Source: Symsagittifera roscoffensis
Lineage: Eukaryota > Xenacoelomorpha > Acoela > Convolutidae
Direction of reading: 5' to 3'
DNA: 64,000 nucleotides
Assembly: GCF_963678635.1 (NCBI RefSeq)
Contig: NC_087062.1
Span: 79,547,200 to 79,611,199, forward strand
Shown here one piece after another: positions 31,601-38,562 of this stretch (within the stretch, counting starts at the first letter, position 1; the number at the start of each line of letters is the position of its first letter). The position numbers were made by a program, and so were the translations under genes. The notes beneath the pieces are model-generated. The model was not told where the DNA came from, did no database searches, and saw nothing but the letters and a program-made list of their open reading frames with translations.

Positions 31601-34352
31601 ATTCAGGAAATTATCATGCAACTCAAACGTCAGAACGAATCTGGTGCCAGAAGATGATATGAAAATCGTGAAAAGGATGATATGCGTGAAGCTGAGTGAT
31701 GACATGCACAACCCTGGTGAGATGAATGGACAGATCATGGCGCTAAAGGAGCATGTCAAGGCAAGATATAGGCTGTCAGACCTAATAAGAGCCCAAAAGA
31801 ATGACAAAAAGACAAGTAACCTCTCCAAATGGATCCAGTCGGGGGTCAAGGAGAAGGGGGAGCTCGAGGAAGACAGCTACAAGATCTTGAGCCAGTTCTA
31901 CAAAGAGAAGAAAGACTTACTCTACCACACAGCTGATGGGGTGGTAGCATGCAAGAGGAAAGATGAGGAGAAGATATTACACAAACACAACCTCATCATA
32001 CTGCCACAATTGTATCAAACGGAGGTGCTTTTCAGATCGCACGACCAGATGGGGCACCAGGGGATAGATAAAGTACAACAAAGGATACTTCACAGGTTTG
32101 ATTGGCCAGGAATGAGAAAAGCTTGCGAGAGATGGGTGAAGGCCTGCTTGGCATGCCTCCAGGTAAAAGACCCAAGGAAGATGAAATTTCCCCTCAAGTC
32201 CTTCGAGAGCTCAGAATTCAACGAAGTGGTGCAGATAGACCATCAAAAAATCTGCATGACGGAGTCGGGATATAACCAGATACTGGTTATAATAGATCAC
32301 TTCACAAAGTTGGCGGAAGCGGTTCCGTGCCAGACAGCCTCGGCCGAGGAGACATGTGATCATCTGATAACGCATTGGATATCGCGGTATGGTTGTCCAA
32401 TGACTTTGCAGTCGGACAACGGCAAAGCTTTTGTGGGGGACTTGACAAAAGAATTGATGAGGAGATCGCACATTGCTCAAGCACACTCGACAACCTACCA
32501 TCCACAGACCAACGGGTTGGTAGAGAGACAGAACAGGACACTGGTCAACATGTTAAGGGTGTACTGCTCAAGATACATGACGGATTGGGATAAATACCTG
32601 CCACAGGTAGTAGGGGCCTACAACAGTACACAGCACTCAACGACGGGCATCAGTCCCTTCATGATGTTGACGGGTAGGGAGAGAGCAATGCCTCTGACAT
32701 TCTTTTACCCGGAATACGAAGGGAAAAGGACGTCGCCTCAGGCATACGTGAAAGAAGCGATCAAAAGACAACAGGAGTTAAACGAGCTATGCAGGAGGAA
32801 CACGGCGCAAGCGCAAATGAGGCAACGCAGAAAATATGACGAAAAAATATTACAAGCGAAGCCATATGAAGTGGGCCAATACGTGTGGGTCTTCCAAAAT
32901 GTCATACCGCCCAAGGGAACAAAGAAACTACTCAAGAAGTGGAGGGGACCATTCATGATAACGGAAGTTCATCAACAAGGACGGTTCTATCGCTTGAGTA
33001 CTGGGCGAGCGGCACATTATGAAAATCTGAAGCCTCACGTCCCGTCCCCGGAGGATTGGTGCATACCGAAGGACATGGAGGGTCTTGAGTACCTGGTGGT
33101 AGAGCCAGCGTGTGAAGTGAATGAAAAAGGCACCAGAGAAAAAAATGATGGTAATGAGAACTTGAGTTTGGACGACAATGAAAAGATAGGAGTGGAGTCT
33201 GAAGCAGGATCATTTGTAGAAGAAGACTGGAACGACCCGGAGCAAGATGAGGTGCCGAAGTGGATGGAGCCAGATCGACCAATACCACCGGGAACCAGGA
33301 CTGGCAATAGTAAACGCACCGGCATGAGGTACAACAGGTACGGGGATGACTTCTTGATCGATAAGATACAGCCAGACAAATTGGGCGAGGAACTACTGAG
33401 TGCAGGCGAACTGGAAGCCGATGAGGAATGGCAGGTCATTGACGATGGTGGACACTATTCGCAGGAAGACTACTCGACGCCGGAACTGGAGACGGATCTC
33501 GAACAGAGTGAGATAGAGAGGAGGGAGAATACGAACTTGAGGATACTAGAGTGGATGCGCGATGTCAAAGACGAAAGCCGCGAAGGACAAAGCATTCAAC
33601 AAGTCGATGTATCAGCGGCAAATTACATGAAGACAGAGGACCCTCTTTTCGGATGGACGGCAACAGACAGGCCACTGGACATTCCTCAGGACAATTCAGA
33701 CCCGACAACATCGACGGGGACGTCGATAAATATTTTTGTCCGGGGAGTGGGGGTAGGACTTACCCACACCGAAAATTTGATGATAAAGAAGCTCAAGGAA
33801 GTGAGAGAAACAAGCGAATTGGAACTGGAAGAAGAAGAGCTAGAGCCTACCATAGGTCGGAATTTCAAAACGAAATTTGAAATACCCAATGAGTACTCGG
33901 AAAACATCATGATAACGGATAGCGACTTCATCCTGTCAAACAGGACTAGCGCGATCTGCATCACGGCGGACATGAGTTTCAAATCAAGATTGGAAGGTGA
34001 CTTCAAAAGAGAGTACCAGAACGTGGAGTTTCTGTTCAGACAGAGGCCAGGACTGGGAGGGATGGCAGCGCTTCCACCATCAGTAGCACAAGTCCCGGGC
34101 AAATATCTGTGCTTCCTAGTGACGAGGGTCAATGTCAGGAACACAATCAATCCCGAACACGTGATGTTGGCACTAACAAGACTACGAGACTTCATGATTG
34201 AAAGAGGAATAACGGAGGTCTCGATGCCGGTGTATGACCCAAACAGGGGCAAACTGAGCTCAAGGGAATTGTACGCTATCCTACACGTAGTCTTCGCGGA
34301 AACTGAGATAATGGTGTATCTTCACAAGAAATACTTCTTGAGCATCGCCTGA
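28644..34352 (+). CDS. pol: Pol: protease C-terminus, RT, RNase H, integrase and macro-like domain (1902 codons)
   Basis: Residues 1-60 complete the protease (FILGRDFIRNF). RT spans about 290-560, with FFTTLDLGSAFWQVP and the active site CYVDDVV at about 442-446. RNase H follows at about 585-715: LDTDAS, KAEMF, RVDNRALSW. A 380-residue charged linker leads to integrase: the HHCC zinc finger (SHDQMGHQGID, CLACLQVKD), then catalytic QIDHQ (about 1197), QSDNG (about 1256) and VERQN (about 1292), and a GPF-type C-terminal module (KWRGPFMITEV, about 1433). The last 430 residues are not part of normal Gypsy Pol. Their final 150 resemble a macro domain (TSAICITADMSFKSRLEGDF, PGKYLCFLVTR, YAILHVVF). 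The frame is completely open and starts without ATG, 22 bases before the preceding frame ends, in the -1 frame. Confidence 0.93.
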   Translation: MLGRTPIIALNLGERNLWMSFIVVENLDESDQFILGRDFIRNFDVTIDLNNAMFRIRNPDRRYAIKPVNLKMANENKAPVFLSRRVRLKANEAAIVGLRMKNYNELSDNKQVCVVPNPNSQSAAVLGRSFSITKSGLCVSVLLNTLDIPIRGRKLGYALPVKTRYETIENSKQNEVVDCPNHRDKICILRRLQKIKDSSGLIKSLKSETDDGLSSCSNFPERPTLDEMQNEKPVLPEIEHLRGKLKDEQLEAIKDVLERNEEVFSRHKADIGCCNFVEHERDLEENAVPHREGARRMTPHKSDACRKEIETLLEYDMIEPSKSPWACGVVMAKKKGDQLRFCCHFRYLNSVTVKDAYPIPRIDESLSKLGDAKFFTTLDLGSAFWQVPLRKQDRVKTGFACELGLFQWKRMPFGLCNATATFQRLMAHALIGVTKKYGNLVMCYVDDVVVATPTLEDHIERLDEVIACMKKSGLKCKPSKCEILKDSIKYLRRMVDKHGIRPDTDAVEAVLTWKSPKTEHQLMSFLGFANYYREFIKGYADKVYPMQQLMRHKGKKITWNNAAEESFQRIKKELCEAPVLGMPTEKWMYVLDTDASVVAISGILHQEQEWNGKTVLRPIAYGSKVLSDTEMKYGAPKAEMFAVVTFVEKYRAYLGSEPFKLRVDNRALSWLKTYSMDQSYIGRWIVRLDVYKMIIEHRTRDKQQNADSLSKKTEFYERQEQREADRPEIKDGFSFMDKETYDSLPLTRWRDKSGKPIEDHPELPKEPPEKTILKKSKRIQIEIILKSKIVRETLKAKVYDLNQVEAGTAQIDDDLMRLLEKLSDEKPVIQEKGQEEPEVTILRRKETVNNTDSSRGSVTDSKDVVRSLVDKIPENILEQTKVRKKKVTFKEDTEHLGLGQESGECSMFTEEETGEGKLSGEREEWDEDSDESSENQDSLCMILAEEKTRHHDRELQTDSSSGTYNLDVQEIRGGEELEKIAVSRKPFRKLSCNSNVRTNLVPEDDMKIVKRMICVKLSDDMHNPGEMNGQIMALKEHVKARYRLSDLIRAQKNDKKTSNLSKWIQSGVKEKGELEEDSYKILSQFYKEKKDLLYHTADGVVACKRKDEEKILHKHNLIILPQLYQTEVLFRSHDQMGHQGIDKVQQRILHRFDWPGMRKACERWVKACLACLQVKDPRKMKFPLKSFESSEFNEVVQIDHQKICMTESGYNQILVIIDHFTKLAEAVPCQTASAEETCDHLITHWISRYGCPMTLQSDNGKAFVGDLTKELMRRSHIAQAHSTTYHPQTNGLVERQNRTLVNMLRVYCSRYMTDWDKYLPQVVGAYNSTQHSTTGISPFMMLTGRERAMPLTFFYPEYEGKRTSPQAYVKEAIKRQQELNELCRRNTAQAQMRQRRKYDEKILQAKPYEVGQYVWVFQNVIPPKGTKKLLKKWRGPFMITEVHQQGRFYRLSTGRAAHYENLKPHVPSPEDWCIPKDMEGLEYLVVEPACEVNEKGTREKNDGNENLSLDDNEKIGVESEAGSFVEEDWNDPEQDEVPKWMEPDRPIPPGTRTGNSKRTGMRYNRYGDDFLIDKIQPDKLGEELLSAGELEADEEWQVIDDGGHYSQEDYSTPELETDLEQSEIERRENTNLRILEWMRDVKDESREGQSIQQVDVSAANYMKTEDPLFGWTATDRPLDIPQDNSDPTTSTGTSINIFVRGVGVGLTHTENLMIKKLKEVRETSELELEEEELEPTIGRNFKTKFEIPNEYSENIMITDSDFILSNRTSAICITADMSFKSRLEGDFKREYQNVEFLFRQRPGLGGMAALPPSVAQVPGKYLCFLVTRVNVRNTINPEHVMLALTRLRDFMIERGITEVSMPVYDPNRGKLSSRELYAILHVVFAETEIMVYLHKKYFLSIA

Positions 34353-34890
34353 GTTGGGCACACGGGGGTCTCGAGTTGGGCGTGAGGGAGGAGTCTTGAG
34401 TTAGCTACTGGGGTGCGGCACAGGTAAAGGGATCTTAAGACGCGATTGGCATGACAATTGAATTTTAGAAGAATTAACGGTGCTAAAACATAAAATGAAT
34501 CTGCATGCTTTTAACGAAAATTCCAATTGAATAGTTTTAAGTGAAATGAGAATGATAAAATTTTAACCATACTGGTAAAAGGGGGGTTTCTAGGTTAGGA
34601 GCATGACATGTTAAGTCTTAATGTGGTTTCTGTTTTCAGATCAAGTTTGAAAAACAAAGTTGAAAATCCAACTATACTCAAGCGAGAGACAGAAAGAGAA
34701 ATCTTGATTGAACTCGCGATAATCGATACCTACAGCAAGTATTTGCAAGGGAACATTTCTAGAGAATTCTTGAGTTTGGTAATACTTGAGTCGGTAAGGT
34801 AATTCTTGAGCTGGTTAATACATACTTGAATCGGTAAGGTAATTCTTGAGCTGGTTAATACATACTTGAATACATCCCGAAGTCACAAGA
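34353..34890 (+). promoter_or_regulatory. Spacer between pol and ORF-A, dense in CTNGAG hexamers
   Basis: This non-coding stretch has CTTGAG at 34337, 34395, 34769, 34785, 34805 and 34845, CTCGAG at 34370 and CTAGAG at 34759 (the first just inside pol). A 40-base unit is duplicated in tandem at 34795-34873. It could hold a splice acceptor, internal promoter or ribosome entry site for the downstream cistrons, but none can be identified by eye. Confidence 0.5.
34795..34873 (+). repeat. 40-bp tandem duplication upstream of ORF-A
   Basis: The unit begins taaggtaattcttgagctgg and continues ttaatacatacttgaatcgg. It starts at 34795 and again at 34835; the second copy is cut just before the end. Each copy has one CTTGAG. 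Confidence 0.9.
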
Positions 34891-36477
34891 ATGGCAGACA
34901 GATTCTGGAAATCCATGCCCGCGGCCCTGAAGAAGCCTACTCTTGATGAGCTGTACAGACTCCTGAGGGACCTGGATTATACCCAAATAGACGAGAGAAT
35001 GGCGGTAATGCTGAATGCCATCCTCCAGTTGGAAGACCAGGGTGAATGCAGGGAGTCTGCGACGGAGGCTGTCTTGATGGTCGGCTACACCACCGAGGGA
35101 ATATCAAACCAAGAACAGACCAGATGGTTGTCTTGGAATGTGGATGGAGGAGTAAGGGGTTTTGACTTGGCAAGGAATCCTGGCCTGAGTAACAATACCG
35201 AATATGGCGCAGGGGAATTCCCACTACCAACTAGGCCAACAGCAAGATCTACAGGCCAGAGCTCGAGTAAGGTGCTATCGATGACGCGAGCACAACAGAC
35301 GACCGAGGCATATCCGGATCTTGGTGTTCTAAAGAAAGAGCTCGAGAAGACGCAGAAGGAAAGGAATAAGGCGAACCTCGATCGGGATCAGGCAAAGCTG
35401 GATCGGGAGAAGGTTCAGCTGGAAAGGGACCAGGCGGTCAACGAGCGAGATCAGACTCTGAGGTTGCATGAGATGCTAAAGGCTGAACATCAGCAGGAGC
35501 TAAGGGTGCGGGAGAATGCCGCGAATTGTGAACAACTGAAGTCGGAGTTGGAGAGAATAGAACAACGACAACGCGAACTTGACGCACAGAAGGGAGCCAG
35601 GCCAAAGGAGCGAGTGGTTACCAGCTCGAGGCCAGAGTCACGCATGGAAATGGATGAAGCCCCCAGGGCAAGAGGACGGTTCAACCTTGACCGCGAGGCC
35701 CGAGAACACATGAGTGAGGGATTGGAAGTCTGGATACCTAATGAAGCAACGTCCTCCTTGCGTAGCCTAGAGACGCAACCCATACGCCCACTGATGGATT
35801 TGGTACTGCCGGGATATACCCCAACCTCGACCTCGAGTGACAGTCAGGTGAGCGGCGGCTCATCGCGTCTGAAGGAGCTGGGCGAGAAATTGCGGCAGAG
35901 AAGTCGTGAAAGTTCGGCAAGACCGGAGCTTCCCCCAACTTGGAGGGAACAACCGGTCAGGAGCGTCGTGATCTCGAGTTATAAGAAAAACACAGAGAAG
36001 AGGTACCACAGGTACAATCGGCTGAATTGGAATGCGGAACAGAAAACCAGGAGGGACTGCTTTCATGATGCAGCCTGGGTGGAATATCTTGCGCCACCCC
36101 GTGTGCCAGAAGGTGCGGTCCACCTAATCATAGGGGACAGCCTGGTGCGGGTGTTGACCCGGATCCAGTCGCACTGGCAGACAGGAATCTTGAGTTTCGC
36201 TGGAGCTGCCACGCCACAGATGTTGGCAACGCTTGAGATGCTAGGGATGACTAAAGTGTACACGGTGACCCTGATGATCGGGACTAACGATGTATCAAGG
36301 GGAGAAGCGAGGAAAATAACGAGGCTGCACGACAAGATGAGCTGCCTTCTTGAGGAGCTGAGGATCCAGATGGACCCCATCCTGTTGACAGTATGTACTG
36401 TCCCTTACAACATGATGTTCGATCAGCACGCCTTGGAGATGAACGAGAAGGTGCGGAACCTAAACAGGGTGATCTGA
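34891..36477 (+). CDS. ORF-A part 1: coiled coil and SGNH hydrolase domain (528 codons to TGA)
   Basis: A strong start context (aagaATGgc) opens the frame. Residues about 145-240 form a heptad-rich coiled coil (KKELEKTQKERNKANLDRDQ). From about 410 an SGNH/GDSL hydrolase fold is visible: LIIGDSLVRVL (block I, GDS at 415-417), SFAGAA (block II-like Gly, about 435), and LMIGTNDVS (block III, GTND at 464-467). The family cleaves ester bonds on lipids or sugars. An in-frame TGA at 36475 stops the frame before the last block, which continues in the same frame immediately after. CR1-type LINEs carry an esterase in ORF1, but I know of no standard Gypsy element that does. The domain assignment is good; the substrate is unknown. 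Confidence 0.8.
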   Translation: MADRFWKSMPAALKKPTLDELYRLLRDLDYTQIDERMAVMLNAILQLEDQGECRESATEAVLMVGYTTEGISNQEQTRWLSWNVDGGVRGFDLARNPGLSNNTEYGAGEFPLPTRPTARSTGQSSSKVLSMTRAQQTTEAYPDLGVLKKELEKTQKERNKANLDRDQAKLDREKVQLERDQAVNERDQTLRLHEMLKAEHQQELRVRENAANCEQLKSELERIEQRQRELDAQKGARPKERVVTSSRPESRMEMDEAPRARGRFNLDREAREHMSEGLEVWIPNEATSSLRSLETQPIRPLMDLVLPGYTPTSTSSDSQVSGGSSRLKELGEKLRQRSRESSARPELPPTWREQPVRSVVISSYKKNTEKRYHRYNRLNWNAEQKTRRDCFHDAAWVEYLAPPRVPEGAVHLIIGDSLVRVLTRIQSHWQTGILSFAGAATPQMLATLEMLGMTKVYTVTLMIGTNDVSRGEARKITRLHDKMSCLLEELRIQMDPILLTVCTVPYNMMFDQHALEMNEKVRNLNRVI

Positions 36478-37380
36478 GAAATCCACCGGAAGAGTGTGCT
36501 CCCCGTCGGACTGTTGGACGTGGCGGAGCGCATGGAGCAAGCGGGATTCCCTGAGGACACCTCCAATGATGGAATCCATTTCGATAGACCGAGGGGATTA
36601 GAGTGGCTGAATGACGTCTTTCAAGGACACATAAACACGCTAGAGGCGGATCTGCTAGAGACAGCCCAATTCACATTAGGGCCACCTCCGAACCCACCAT
36701 TCCTTGCCTCAAGGGCCTTGTCTGGTCGCTTGGGACCGAGGGTCGACACTAGAGACGGCTCGAGGAGCAACCAGGCCAGATTGCAGAGTGCCACGCCGAT
36801 GGAGTCTGAGGAGGTGACGTCATCAACACCTCCAGGCTCGGCGATATCCTCAGTGGTAGTGGCAGAGAGCAAGCAGGAAAAGAGGCCTATGGAGACCGCC
36901 CGCTTGAGATATCTTGAGAAGGTGAAAGGACTGGACCTGGAGGGTTTGGAATGCAGGCGGGAATTGGCGGAGACTCTGGGTATTGAACGAGTGTCGCACG
37001 AAGACTTAAACAGACATCATTGCGTGGACTGGTTGAAAGCTCATGAGGCGCACTTCTCGAGAACAAAACTGATGGAGACCGGGGACCTGACCGGAATTCC
37101 CACAAAAGCGATCATGGGACCCATCAACTACAGACCTCTCAAGCTGCTGGGGAGTCCTGGACTCATAGCAGAACCCCCCAAACACCGAACGAGCATCGCC
37201 AGGATCAGGTTGGCGACCCCGGCACAGTTGACAGTTGAAGGTGGTGGACAAGCTGCTGAATCCGGAGGGAATGGAATTGCCAGATGCCGCTTACGAAGGC
37301 TCGAAATTGGCGGAAGATCCCAGGTACGGGAAGCCCTGTGGGAGCACCCAGCTGGCCAAAACCTTGGCAGTTTACGATAG
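36478..37380 (+). CDS. ORF-A part 2: end of SGNH domain and linker, in frame after the TGA
   Basis: This is the same frame as part 1, separated only by the TGA at 36475-36477. Its first ATG is at 36496. Soon after comes SNDGIHFDRPRGLEWL, which supplies the block V Asp and His (DGIH, residues about 560-563 counted from 34891) completing the Ser-Asp-His machinery. The reading frame across the TGA is therefore functionally one protein: either the TGA is a recent TGG-to-TGA lesion or it is read through. The rest is a proline- and serine-rich linker and a helical segment (RYLEKVKGLDLEGLECRREL). The frame is left for the next one between about 37232 and 37380. Confidence 0.75.
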   Translation, partial: EIHRKSVLPVGLLDVAERMEQAGFPEDTSNDGIHFDRPRGLEWLNDVFQGHINTLEADLLETAQFTLGPPPNPPFLASRALSGRLGPRVDTRDGSRSNQARLQSATPMESEEVTSSTPPGSAISSVVVAESKQEKRPMETARLRYLEKVKGLDLEGLECRRELAETLGIERVSHEDLNRHHCVDWLKAHEAHFSRTKLMETGDLTGIPTKAIMGPINYRPLKLLGSPGLIAEPPKHRTSIARIRLATPAQLTVEGGGQAAESGGNGIARCRLRRLEIGGRSQVREALWEHPAGQNLGSLR

Positions 37381-37939
37381 AGCAGATCCAGCTGCTGCGA
37401 GGGTAGTCATTGTGGCGGGATCAGACTTCGAAGGGACGTCTCCTAAGTTGTTCTGGCCGGAGACTCTGATATACTCTTTGCCAGGAGCTGAACTAAATCA
37501 GATGTTAACTCTAGTGGTGGCAATAAAGTCAGAGATGCCCTGTGAGCCTGAGCTGCTATTGTTTGCAGGAATGAATGACCATCTGCACGCGACGGGACTT
37601 GAGCAGCTGAAGGGCAATGAACCGATATCGAGGAAGATATGGGAAGCCATTCAGACGTTGTTTGCAGCAATGAATGAAGTGCAAGAGAATGTTGTCTCGA
37701 GATTTGGATCCAAGACGAAGGTGGTGTTCACCACATCCCCTGAATACGCGAATATGCCACCCGCCCTACAATTCGTGTACGCGGTCTTGATCCTAATAGC
37801 AGAGGGAAACGAATGGCGGATTCTAATGGCAGCCCCCAATCGGGAATTGGAGCCATCGAACCTGAGGCTCCGCAAGTCAGAATTGGCAGCGGCATGGGCG
37901 GACATATCTCATGCACTGAGGGGGGCTTTTATGGATTAG
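37232..37939 (+). CDS. ORF-A part 3: second SGNH-like segment (+1 frame)
   Basis: This is open from 37232 without ATG, overlapping part 2. It contains VVIVAGSDFEG and later LLLFAGMNDHLHATG, which mimic SGNH blocks I and III. The first reads GSD instead of GDS and the second MND instead of TND, so the domain is probably catalytically altered or structural. KVVFTTSPEYANMPPA corresponds to the strand after block III. The frame ends at TAG 37939, after the run GGGGGG at 37919-37924. The following frame continues the sequence naturally if one more G is counted there. I infer one long ORF-A protein with frame breaks rather than separate genes. Confidence 0.65.
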   Translation, partial: QLKVVDKLLNPEGMELPDAAYEGSKLAEDPRYGKPCGSTQLAKTLAVYDRADPAAARVVIVAGSDFEGTSPKLFWPETLIYSLPGAELNQMLTLVVAIKSEMPCEPELLLFAGMNDHLHATGLEQLKGNEPISRKIWEAIQTLFAAMNEVQENVVSRFGSKTKVVFTTSPEYANMPPALQFVYAVLILIAEGNEWRILMAAPNRELEPSNLRLRKSELAAAWADISHALRGAFMD

Positions 37940-38562
37940 CCGACATCCTGATCGTATTGGACGAGGTGCTCTTGCTAGAGATATCGAACTTTGCGAGACA
38001 ACTTAAGTTCAGCCCAGTCATCGGGGACGATCACCCGGCGATAAGCCAATTGACGGACAGCTTGTGGTTTCGGAGCATTGAGGTGAAGATCACAAAATCC
38101 ACCGGCAAGTCTAGAGGTCCGAGCAACGCGAGAAAAAATGTGGCCGACACGGAGAAGCAATTAGAGTCGATGAAATATCGCCTGACGCAAGAGAATGGCT
38201 GGTGGCCATTCTTGACACCAAGGCTGGAGAACGCCACGAATAAGAGTTTTCTGGAGAAACAACTGGAGTTGGCCGACGGAAGAGAGATGACGGTGGCTAG
38301 ATTTGTCTCGGCCGCCAATGAAGTGACGATTGGAGGGTTCTGGAGAGAGCACGCCGAGGGTGAGCTGAGGACTAGAAGGGATCATGAGATTCTTAAGTTC
38401 TTGAGTCCCTACTGGGGGAAAGAATTCATGGCAGGAATGTACGGCACCACAGCGACTATCTTTGGAGCCTTCGTGCAGGAGATACTGGGCATGCCCATCA
38501 GCCTGCTCTTGGCTTTATATCTGGTCTACCCCAGATATTTGTTCAACATGGGCCCAGCGTAA
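37813..38562 (+). CDS. ORF-A part 4: C-terminal segment with a hydrophobic stretch (-1 frame)
   Basis: This is listed from an ATG at 37813, but it more likely continues part 3 from about 37925. It contains LADILIVLDEVLLLEISNFA and a charged helical region. A hydrophobic segment near the end (ILGMPISLLLALYLVYPRYL) could cross a membrane or pack in a core. It ends in TAA, immediately followed by the ATG of ORF-B in the same frame (TAAATG). No signal peptide, fusion peptide or furin-like site is seen, so I do not call it an envelope protein. Confidence 0.6.
   Translation: MADSNGSPQSGIGAIEPEAPQVRIGSGMGGHISCTEGGFYGLADILIVLDEVLLLEISNFARQLKFSPVIGDDHPAISQLTDSLWFRSIEVKITKSTGKSRGPSNARKNVADTEKQLESMKYRLTQENGWWPFLTPRLENATNKSFLEKQLELADGREMTVARFVSAANEVTIGGFWREHAEGELRTRRDHEILKFLSPYWGKEFMAGMYGTTATIFGAFVQEILGMPISLLLALYLVYPRYLFNMGPA

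Noticed and set aside
37813-38562. Envelope gene
   Set aside because: Only one hydrophobic stretch, no signal peptide, cleavage site or cysteine pattern; ORF-E in the usual env position also lacks them.
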